A stretch of DNA of 64,000 nucleotides from Hymenobacter sp. BT730 (GTDB lineage: Bacteria > Bacteroidota > Bacteroidia > Cytophagales > Hymenobacteraceae): NCBI RefSeq assembly GCF_030542105.1, contig NZ_JAUOFB010000006.1, positions 62,001-126,000 of the forward strand, written 5' to 3'. Under the pieces are notes generated by a model, which did not search any database, was not told the origin of the DNA, and saw only the letters and a list, made by a program, of their open reading frames with translations. Numbering within the stretch: position 1 is the stretch's first letter; each line of letters starts with the position of its first letter. This document shows positions 32,916 to 42,400 of the stretch, in pieces. Both the position numbers and the translations under genes were made by a program.

Positions 32916-34454
32916 CTAAGCGGCTACCGCCACGGTTTTTTCCGGCACCGACGCGCGGTGCAGGGCCAGGTACAGCACGCCCCCCACGACCACAGCGGCC
33001 ACAATGCCCAATGCCGCAGATACACCGGGGTTGCGCACCGGCAGCTGCATGTAAGGCGTAAGCCGACCGTAGTACACGCCAAAATGCACCAGCAGCGCCG
33101 TAACGGAAGCCACCGTAACGGCCAGGCGCGGGGCATCCCGCAGAAAGATACCAAAGCTGATGGGCACAAAAGCCGCCGCGAAATAAGCGTACACGCCGTT
33201 CTGCGCGAAGATGGCCACGCTCAGTTTGGCGTTCAGCAGCTGGTCGTACGACAGCCAGATGGCCACCGCGCCCAGGACCGTAATCACCAGCCGGTTCAGC
33301 CAGATTTCGCGCCGAAAACCGCCCGTGCCGCTGAATACCGTGGGACTCAGCAGCGGCTTAATAATATCCGACGTAATGGTACTCGACAAGGACTGAATCA
33401 GGCTTTCCAGGGTGGAAATACCGGCCGAAATCAGCCCCATAATCACCAGCAAACCCACGTACACCGGAAACTCCCGCACCACGTACGCCGACATGATCTT
33501 GTCCATCTTCAGCTCCTGCCCATTCAGCTGCAAACCGGGAAAAGCTAGGCGCGCGTAGAGGCCGGCAAATACCACCGAGAAAAACACGGTGAGCACCAGC
33601 ACCGCCGTGAGCAAGTAACGGTTTACGTCCCGCTCGTTGTCCAGCAGCAGGGATTTGGTGATTAGGTGGGGCTGGCACACAATGGCCACGCCGATAACTA
33701 TCTGGCAGAAAATGATTTCAAAATAGTCGCGGAACAGGTAGCTCTGCGGGTTGGTAGCATGCGTCAGGGCGGGGTCGATGGCCGCGAGCTTCGCCAGAAA
33801 ACCGTGCACGCCCTGGCTGAAATGCTCGTAGCCGGAGGTAAGCAGCACCACCGCTACCACCAACTTCAACAGGGCCTGAATAGTGTTGGTATACACCATG
33901 GAGTTGGCCCCGCCAAACATCATGTAGCCAAAAATGAACACCACAATCCCCACCAGCACCGGCAGCGGCGGCGCATTCAAGGCATTGCTGAGCACCTGCG
34001 TGAGGCCTACACAAATGAGCACGATAAAGGTGATGAGTAACAAGGACAGCCACCCGAAATAGCGCGTGAGGCCGGTACTCTGAAAGCGCGAGCCAATCCA
34101 CTGCGCCAGCGTCAGGGCCTTCACGGTTTGGCCGTGCTTGCGAAAGCCTTTGGTAAACACCACCAGTGAAATCATAGAGGCCAGCGGCATCACCACCCCA
34201 AAGGAGAGCATCCCACTTAGGCCATACAAGGCAATAAAGCCAGGGTTGATGATGAACGTAGCCGCGCTGGTCATGGAGGCCGCCAACGACAGTCCCACCG
34301 CTATGGGCGAAAACCGCACCGAGCCCACGGCATAATCAGCCATGCTCTTGATGCGTAGCGCCCCGCGCACCACGAAAAACAGAATCACGGCCGCATAGCC
34401 GACCAGCAGCAGAGCAGTGGCGGTTACCTGTTCGGGAGTAGCTATGTTATTCAT
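32916..34454 (-). CDS. Sodium:solute symporter family transporter
   Basis: 512 residues with about 13 membrane helices, matching the SSF/SSS family (LeuT fold). Family features include A-D-Y-A-V-G-S after helix 1, and A-A-S-M-T-S-A-A-T-F-I in helix 2 near residue 60. I-F-G-Y-M-M-F-G-G-A-N-S-M-V-Y-T-N-T-I-Q-A helps shape the Na2 site near 165-188. V-M-G-L-I-S-A-G-I-S-T-L-E-S follows near 340. It imports a small organic solute with Na+. The neighbouring acyl-CoA ligase suggests a carboxylate substrate. It starts 21 bases downstream of the FabH-like gene. Confidence 0.9.
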   Translation of the reverse strand: MNNIATPEQVTATALLLVGYAAVILFFVVRGALRIKSMADYAVGSVRFSPIAVGLSLAASMTSAATFIINPGFIALYGLSGMLSFGVVMPLASMISLVVFTKGFRKHGQTVKALTLAQWIGSRFQSTGLTRYFGWLSLLLITFIVLICVGLTQVLSNALNAPPLPVLVGIVVFIFGYMMFGGANSMVYTNTIQALLKLVVAVVLLTSGYEHFSQGVHGFLAKLAAIDPALTHATNPQSYLFRDYFEIIFCQIVIGVAIVCQPHLITKSLLLDNERDVNRYLLTAVLVLTVFFSVVFAGLYARLAFPGLQLNGQELKMDKIMSAYVVREFPVYVGLLVIMGLISAGISTLESLIQSLSSTITSDIIKPLLSPTVFSGTGGFRREIWLNRLVITVLGAVAIWLSYDQLLNAKLSVAIFAQNGVYAYFAAAFVPISFGIFLRDAPRLAVTVASVTALLVHFGVYYGRLTPYMQLPVRNPGVSAALGIVAAVVVGGVLYLALHRASVPEKTVAVAA

Positions 34455-34475
34455 GATGGGGTAAGATAAGGGCTA

Positions 34476-35480
34476 TCAGAATCGGAACGCAGCGCCCGCG
34501 AAGGTTAGGCCACCGCCGGAGCCAATCAGAAAAATAAGGTCGTTTTCCTGGATGCGGCCGTTGGTTACGGCATCATCCAGCGCCATGGGAATGGCGGCTG
34601 AGCCGGTGTAGCCGTAGCGGTCCATAATGATGGGCGCCCGCTCGCGCGGCACCTGCAGCCGGTCCAGGGTTTCGTGGATGGCATGAATGTTCAGCTGGGT
34701 CATTACGTAGTGGTCCACGTCCTGCGGACGCACGCCAATATCGGTGGCCATTTCCTCGGCCAGTCGGGTCCAGGTGTCCGGGTTCAGCTCTTTGGGGAAG
34801 CGGTGCACAAACTTCAGCTTGTGGTCGTTGCGGGCCACTACTTCGGCCGTTATGGGCTGATTAGAGGCGCCAGCGTAAATGCCCATCCAGGAGGCGTACT
34901 GGCCTTCGGTGTGCAGGCGGCTGGTCAGGAAGCCCCGGTCGGTGCCGGTGGCGGCGGTGAGCAGCACGGCCCCAGCCCCATCGGCAAAGAGCGTGACGGT
35001 TTTCTTGTCCTGCAGGTCCAGGTACTTGCTCATGGTGTAGCCGCCCAGCACCAGCACCCGGTTGTAGCGCGTATCGGCGCTGATGTACTTGGCGGCCACA
35101 TCCAGCGCCGTGACAAAACCGGCACAGGCCGCATTCAAGTCGAAGGTGCCGGCGCGGGTGGCCCCCAGCCGATGCTGCAATACTGTGGCCGTGGCCGGCG
35201 ACACATACTCGGGCGTATCGGTGGCCACAATGAGCAGATCCAGCTCATCGGGCCGCACGCCGGCGCGGTTCAGGGCCTGCCTGGCGGCATGCTCCAGCAA
35301 ATCGGCTACTGATTCGCCCTCGGCGCACCAACGGCGCGTGTGGATGTTCACGTTCTGCCGTAGCCAGGTGTCCACGTCTTCGCCCAGCAACTCGTTAAAG
35401 TAGCTGTTGGGCAACTCGCGCGCCGGCGCGTAGGAGCCGGTGGCGGTAATGAGGGCGCGGCGGGTGGAGGTTGCTGGCAT
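34476..35480 (-). CDS. FabH-like (KAS III) enzyme lacking the canonical His and Asn
   Basis: A 334-residue thiolase-fold protein of the 3-oxoacyl-ACP synthase III family. The nucleophile is kept: Cys119 in L-N-A-A-C-A-G-F. Aligning with E. coli FabH, the V-P-H-Q-A-N block reads V-M-T-Q-L-N, so the catalytic His is Thr261. The H-G-N-T-S block reads Y-G-Y-T-G, so the Asn is Tyr291. FabH needs both residues to decarboxylate malonyl-ACP, so classical initiation of fatty acid synthesis is unlikely. A non-decarboxylating acyl transfer or condensation is more plausible. The rest of the fold, including the C-terminal G-S-G-G-G-L-T-F-A-G-A, is intact. It starts four bases after the SDR stop codon. Confidence 0.85.
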   Translation of the reverse strand: MPATSTRRALITATGSYAPARELPNSYFNELLGEDVDTWLRQNVNIHTRRWCAEGESVADLLEHAARQALNRAGVRPDELDLLIVATDTPEYVSPATATVLQHRLGATRAGTFDLNAACAGFVTALDVAAKYISADTRYNRVLVLGGYTMSKYLDLQDKKTVTLFADGAGAVLLTAATGTDRGFLTSRLHTEGQYASWMGIYAGASNQPITAEVVARNDHKLKFVHRFPKELNPDTWTRLAEEMATDIGVRPQDVDHYVMTQLNIHAIHETLDRLQVPRERAPIIMDRYGYTGSAAIPMALDDAVTNGRIQENDLIFLIGSGGGLTFAGAAFRF

Positions 35481-35484
35481 CGGG

Positions 35485-36228
35485 CTAGATGGTTACCGCG
35501 CCGTCCACACTCAGCACCGTACCGCTCACAAACCCGGCCTCATCGGAAGCCAGAAACAGGTAAGCGGCGGCAATTTCCTCGGGGGTTCCCAGGCGGCGCA
35601 GCGGGGTGCGCCCCTTCAGCATATTGATGACCTTTTCGGGTATAGTCTCAATCATATCGGTGGCAATGAAGCCCGGGGCTACGGCATTCACGGTGATGTT
35701 GTACTTGCCCAACTCGCGGGCCAGCGTCTTGGTCAGACCGATGAGGCCGGCCTTGGTAGCCGCGTAGTTGGCCTGCCCGAAGTTACCGTACAGCCCCACC
35801 ACTGAGGAAGTGTTGATTATGCGGCCGCTCTGCTGCTGCTCCATATAAGGTGCCACAGCCTGGGAGCAGACGAACACGCCGGTCAGGTTTACATCGAGTA
35901 CCTGCTGCCACTGTTGCAGGGTCATTTTGCGCAGGGTGGCGTCGCGGGTAATGCCAGCGTTGTTGATGAGCACATCGATGCGGCCAAACTGCTGGTGGGC
36001 GGCCTGGGCGGCGGCCTGTACCTGCTCGGGTTGAGTGGTATTGACTAAGGCAAAAGCGGCGCGGCCGACCTGGGCTTCTAACTCGGCGCGGGTAGCTTCT
36101 CCCTTTTCCTGGTTCACATCCCAGATAATGACGGTGGCGCCTTCGGCCGCGAATCGTAGGGCCGCAACCCGGCCAATTCCGCTGGCGCCGCCGGTAATGA
36201 TGACTACTTTATCCTGTGCTCGTTTCAT
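35485..36228 (-). CDS. FabG-like SDR, first gene of the acyl operon
   Basis: A 247-residue classical SDR close to 3-oxoacyl-ACP reductase. The nucleotide motif is T-G-G-A-S-G-I-G at 12-19, and N-N-A-G is at 89-92. The catalytic triad is Ser142, Tyr155 and Lys159. The Y-A-A-T-K-A-G-L-I-G-L-T-K stretch and C-terminal V-S-G-T-V-L-S-V-D-G-A are FabG-like. It would interconvert 3-oxo and 3-hydroxy acyl thioesters. It heads the six-gene minus-strand operon. I found no clear TAnnTTTG box upstream. Confidence 0.9.
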   Translation of the reverse strand: MKRAQDKVVIITGGASGIGRVAALRFAAEGATVIIWDVNQEKGEATRAELEAQVGRAAFALVNTTQPEQVQAAAQAAHQQFGRIDVLINNAGITRDATLRKMTLQQWQQVLDVNLTGVFVCSQAVAPYMEQQQSGRIINTSSVVGLYGNFGQANYAATKAGLIGLTKTLARELGKYNITVNAVAPGFIATDMIETIPEKVINMLKGRTPLRRLGTPEEIAAAYLFLASDEAGFVSGTVLSVDGAVTI

Positions 36229-36423
36229 GCTGAGGTTGTATGCAGCCTGAAAGTAGCGGGGGCCTTTTGCCTGGTGCAGGAACCCAAAAGAAAAAACGGG
36301 TGGACTTAAGCCATTTAACTCTTTATCAGCGCAACTATATTGCTGTATTTCAATTAATTACTCCCTAATTACCCCTACCCGACTTTCCTACAAACCCAGC
36401 CATTCCCACACTACCGAAGGCAT

Positions 36424-36457
36424 AAAAAAAGGCAGCCCCAAGTGGAGCCGCCTTTTT
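36424..36457 (-). terminator. Terminator after the giant T9SS protein gene
   Basis: An 8-bp stem (36426-36433 with 36450-36457) with an imperfect GC-rich top and seven T on the minus strand, 18 bases past the stop at 36476. Confidence 0.75.
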
Positions 36458-36475
36458 AGGCTTTTTTGAAACAGA

Positions 36476-39400
36476 TTACTCAACTACCAGCTTCTGCGTG
36501 AGGCGGCCTTCCGCCGTTTGCAGCGAGACGATGTACATCCCGGCAGCCAGCTTAGCGGCAGGCTTCACGGCCATATCCTGCTGGTCCAGCGTCAAGTTCA
36601 CCGCCATCCGGTACACCTCGCGGCCGAAGCCGTCGGTGATACGCAGCGTGCCGGCAGTGCCTTTCAGACCCTGTATCAGTACATTGAATTGAGTGCCCTT
36701 GGCAGGGTTAGGATAAGCTTGCAGTGCTGCTTTGGCAATGCCGGCCATCTTCACCACTACCACGGAGCTGTACGCCGTGCGGCCGTCATTATCTACCTGG
36801 CGCAGGCGGTAGTACGACTGGCCCTGGAATGGACGGGCATCGGTAGCGGCATACTCAACACGGGTAGTGCTGGTGCCTTGGGCTGCCACTTGGGCTACTG
36901 CTTCAAATGCCCTACCATCCAGGGAGCGTTCTACTACGAAGTGCGAGCTATTGCGCTCCATGGAAGTAGCCCAGGCCAGCTGCACTTTAGTACCTACCAT
37001 CTTAGCGGTGAAAGCTACTAGTTCTACTGGCAGCGGCGTGTAGGCATTGTTGAGCGGGTTATCTACTAGGTTGGTAGAAGCCAAAGCAAACAGCGAGTTG
37101 TTGGTGATGCTGGTAACACCTGATGTAACGTAACCGGCAGGAGCAGCTGGCGAGAATACACCAGCCCCGCCTTCGTTCGTCCAGGTGCCGCCAGCAGCCG
37201 TAGCCCGCGCTACGCGTAGGTTGCTGGGCACATTAATCTCTTCATCATTAATATTGGTGTTAAAGCTAAGCTGTACCGTAGGGTTCGTTATAGCTCCACT
37301 CAGTGCCGTAATGCTATAATAGCGCACTCGTGACAGGTTGGAAATGCCCGAGCCGGCTGCTACGGCACCGGTTGCTGAAGTTTGCACCATCTCAACCTGT
37401 ACCTCCGTGCCCGCGGTGCTGCCACCCTGTGCCACAATAGTTACCGGACGGTAGAAGTTGATAGAAGCATCACCCGGCTTAAAGTTGCCCACTGGGAATG
37501 TGCGCGTGGCCCCTGCCTCTGTGGGGAACGTAATGGCCAGTTTGCCCAGAATATAGGCATTTAGGCTTTCCCCCGTCACTGGCTGTGTAGCCGTGTTGGT
37601 CAGATGCAGCGTGTTGGCTCCCGTCACAATATTACCCTGGTTCAGATTAAGCAGGTTGCTTACCGTTGCGCTCTGCTGCATGGTTAAAGCACCCGTACCT
37701 TCCTTGTACACATTGTAGAAAGTGGTAGCCAGCGTACCGCCCAGGTTGCGGGCCGTGTTGCTCAGGAAACGGACAGCACTGGTCCCAGCGGTGAATACGC
37801 CGGAGTTGGTCCAGTTGCCCTGCAGGTAAACATTGCTGCTGCCTGCGTTGAAAGTGCTCTGGTTGGTGAAGTCACCAGTCAGCGTCAATTTGTTGGCATT
37901 GGCATTGTAAATACCGGAGTTTACCAGATTACCCGTAACTGTCAGGTCGCCGTTGCCGGCGCTGAAGAGATTAGACGTGGCCAGGTTGCCCCCTACGGTA
38001 ATAACACCATTCTGACCAGCGGCATTGAACGTACCGGAATTCGTGAGGTGAGAGGCCACCTTCAGGGCGCCCGCGCCCGTCTGATAGCTACCCGAGTTCA
38101 CTAATACCGTTCCAATGACCACGTCACCAGCTGCGGTAGTGATGGTGCCGGCATTCATCAGAGAGGTACCAACAGTGGTTTTACCACCACCCAGCGTTAG
38201 CGTAGCACCGGTATTATTGGTTAGCGACTCTGCAATAGAAAGAGCACCATTACCCAGATTGAAGGTACCGTTGTTCACGAAACCCTTAGCCGGGTTCACC
38301 AGCGTCACATCAATGTCACTTTCGTTATTGATGGTGGTGGTGGCATTTACCAGCACAGAGCCATTTACCTGCAGCGACACGTTACCCAATGACTTCGTGG
38401 TATTAATACCGGAGAAAACCAGGTTATTGTAGATCGAGCGGGGCGGCAGCGTCACAATAAAGCCTGTGTACTCTACTGTACCACCAGCCGTGCTCGTAAA
38501 GTCAGTGTAGTTACCGGCCGGGAAGGTTGAAGAGTTAATAATCAGACGACCTGTGCCCGTTACTACCCCAAAGTTATTGGAGGTGAAGTTGCCAATATTT
38601 AATGTTCCGCTCAGCGTGAGTGAGGACGCGTTGCGGCCTGCCTGAGAAGTGTTAATCACGTGGCCTGGCAGAATCACGACCGGGGTACCGGCTGCAGGAG
38701 CCGTAGTAGCCGTCTGACCGGCTGGAGAATCCGAACCATCCGGGTTAAACGTCCAGGAGCTGGGCGTATCCCAGTCAGCACCAGTGGTAGTGATATTAGG
38801 AGCTGCATTGCGGCTGTAGTACACTTTCACTGCCTGGAATTCACTCGTTAGCCCAGCCGTGTAGTCACCATTGATGTAGCTTACATACGTATTAGCCGTA
38901 GTGGAAGCCAAATTGATAGTGTGAGTAGCAGCATCCACAGAAGTAGCAATACCCCCAATAGGTATCCACTGATTAATCAGGAAGCGCCCCGTCCGGTAAT
39001 TTGCTTCCTGGGCTGCTGTTGCATCTGTGCTCACATATTGATAGACGTGCCGAACGGACAACCCGCTAAAGCCCGTGCTACCCACCCGCCAGTAATACTT
39101 CAACTCTGTATTGCTGGCAGCATCTGTATTGGAAGGATGAGCCGAGTTAACCGGCGCTACTGTAATAGTACCTACTGCCGTATTGGCGTTAACCGTATAG
39201 GTTGCCGGTGTATATTTCCCGGTAACACCTACTGGGAAAACAAATGAGGTAGCAGCAGCCGGGAAGGATTTCTGCACCCCTTCATCTGCCACGTTACCGT
39301 TTGTGATGATCATCTTGGTGGTAGAGAAGGTGCCACCGGCTACTGCAGTACTGCTGGTATTAGTCAGTTTCAGCAGGTTGGATCCAATAGTCAGGTTACC

Positions 39401-42400
39401 ATTGGTCAGCGTGAGTATACCATCTACCTGTTGCGCTGCCAATGCGGTAGCGCCATTGCCGCCATTATTGATTTCCAAATTGCCGAAGATGCCGTAGCCG
39501 TCACCGCCAATGGTCTGAGCAACAGCGCCAATGAGTGCCACCTTGCCCGCACCACTATGCTTAGCCGAGTTCACTACATTGCCCAACACTGAAATAGTGT
39601 TGCCACCATCAGCCAGTTCCCCTTTGGTCAAGGTAAGCTGCCCATGTACACGCAGAGCAGTATTGTTAGTCTGCAGGTTTACTTGACCGCTGGTGTTCGT
39701 GTTATTAATAACCAGATTGCCGAAGTTGGTCAGATTACCAGTGGCCCCGGTGAGCAGTTGGTTATTAGTCGAGGCGTTCAGGGTAGTAGTTTGGGTAGCC
39801 AGCTTAGCCTGATAACCGCCTACCGTTAAACCGGTGGTAGCTGTAGTGTTGCCGTTAGTAAAATTGCCGGCAATTGAAACATCCAGTCCATCTGTATTGA
39901 ATATGGAGTTGGCATTACCAATTGTCAGGTTCCCCTTCAGCGTGAGCGGGTTCTGAAGCAGAGTAGCTGTGTTATTATTAGCAGTACTAGCTCCATTATC
40001 CACTTTCAGGCTAAACAGCGGAACGGTTGTATCCAGCTTCAGGTTAGCCGCTGCCGTTGCAGTTGGATTACCCAACACAATTTCGCCTCCGGTAACTGTG
40101 CTGGTAGCCGGGTGCAGATATACATCTGCCGTAGCAGCAACGCCAAGGGTTCTGAGTACCGTCAAGGCACCTCCTGTCATGGTAAAGGAGCTACCTGCGT
40201 TCAGCACTTCAAACTGGGCCCGGCTAGCATCAAAGTTGTTGCCTCGCACCAGTACGTTGCCACCGCTTTGGCTGTACGTCAGGGCGCCTTGCGTTGTAGT
40301 AAGTGGGCGACGAATCTGCCCATCTACGTTCAACGTTCCGCTCGTTACCACAATTTCCGGCTGCGTAGCACCAGAGTATTCGATGCTACGACCTACGTTG
40401 ATGGTACCAGCCAGCGCGCTCAGACGACCATCCAGCTGCAGAGTAGCTCCAGTGGCCAGGTTAATAACTGCTCCAGCTCCATTTACCGACAGGCCAGCCG
40501 TATTTCCAATGGTATAGGTGCCAGCATTCACCAGAATGGTAGAACTCGGTTTTGCAAAGCTGAAGGTGCCATTCGTAAGCACCAGCCAGTTATCCGTAGC
40601 AGGAACTGATAAAGTACCTGCTACATCCAAGGTTAAAACCGGCGTGCGGGAAGTGCCTTTGTTAACCGTGAGCTTATTAATGGATGTGGCGGTGCCGGTA
40701 CCCGTTATTTTCTGGTCGGTATCACCTACAAAGGTTACATCAATCTTGCCACCAGCAGGTGCCAGGGCAAGCGTACCGTTGTTGATGACGCTACCACCAA
40801 TCTGCAGCGTATTAAGTACCGTACCAGTTATAATGCCGAAGGTAGCGCCAGTGCTTACAAGCACATTATTGCCTACAGTTACATTGCGTGTGGCAGCACC
40901 ATAACGTAGCTGTCCATTCTGAACCTGGACATTACCATCAATTGTCAGGTCCCCATTGGCACCTGCGCTTAGCGAAACCAATCCATTGAAACCGGTTTGG
41001 GTACCTGTGCTCAGGTCATTATAAATATGTAGATTCTGATTGGGCAGCGTGAGTGTACGACTAGTACCAGCATTCAGAACCAGATTGTAGTAACTGGACA
41101 CTGTATTAGCAGGCAGTGTGTAGGCAAAAGCGCCTACTGTATAGTACTCTACCGTACCACCCTGTGGACCTAGGAAGTTGGCAAAATCGCCGCCGGGGAA
41201 TACTGCCGGCGAAACCGTGCTGGCAATTCGCAAAGTACCGGAGCCCTGCACAATTTCCTCAGGCAGCGAACCAAAGTTGTGTCCCGTAGTAGTACCCAGG
41301 TCTAGTGTAGCCCCTTTGTCGATTTGCAGACTACCTGAACTGGCTCCATTAGCCGTTACCGTTACAGTGTAGTTGTTGCCAATAAACACGGGGTTGCCGG
41401 CACCTGGCACATCTGTAGCAGCTACTCCATCGTAGCCCGTTCTGGACCAAGTATCCGCAACGTTCCAGTTTCCGTTTTTACGGCTGTAAAACTTATTGAT
41501 AGTCCCGAAGGCCGTGCGGTAGTCACCGGCAGTATACTCGCCATTAATATTGACAGCAGAGAAGTTGATATCAATGGTGGCAGCGTTTTTTACTACATCA
41601 GTAGCCAGGTTGTTTGTCTTCCACGTTACAGTAGCGGGGTCGTAGTAAGCCGCTACGTAGAAAGCCTTATTTCCCCCAATGAGAGCATTAGAAGCGGTGT
41701 ATTTATGCACCACCTTATTAGCTGCCAGACCAGCAAAATCAGACTCAGATACCTTCCAGAAATATTGCAGGCTGTTTGGCTTATCCGTAGAGAAGGGGTT
41801 CACCACCTTCACTGGTGCCACATTTATCTTACCATATCGTGCCGGCGCTGCCATGAGGTTAATGGCGGCTGGGGTATAGTAATATGTGCCGCTTACCTGC
41901 GTGCCCACCGGAAAAATGAAGGTCTCAAGTGAGCCATAGGTTTTGCGGATACCCCCGTCGCTCTGGTTACCAGCCGTCAGAATCATGCGGGCGTTAGAGA
42001 ACGAGCCGCCGCTGGCCACAATGGCATCTTTGCTTACGGAGGTAATATACAAGCGGTGGGTACCGATGTCGAACAACCGGTCATTAGCTAGGGTAAGGGT
42101 ACCGCTGACTGTTTGATCAGCCGTGGCCTCTACTGCTTTCGGGCCATACGTAGCATCCGCCGTGCTCAGACTATTGTTCAACACCAGGTTGCCAAAGATG
42201 CCGGAGCCATCACCCCCGATGGTTTGATGCGTAGTGCCTGCCAGTGTGATGCTGCCGGTGGTGGTACCGCTGCTGGTATGCGTGGCCGAGTTCACCACAT
42301 TACCCAGCACCGTCAGCACCTTGCCGGCATCATTAAATACGCCGCTAGTGAGTGTAAGCGTGCTGCGTACCCGCATAGAAGTGGTAGACGAACCGGCCAG

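Noticed and set aside
30407..36228. OleABCD-like long-chain olefin cluster (thiolase-fold enzyme, alpha/beta hydrolase, AMP ligase, SDR)
   Set aside because: The families resemble OleA, B, C and D in type only. The hydrolase uses Ser135 where OleB uses Asp, and it is exported. The ligase has a normal acyl-CoA synthetase C-terminus. The SDR is classical, not the extended OleD form. The KAS III-like protein lacks the His and Asn that OleA retains.
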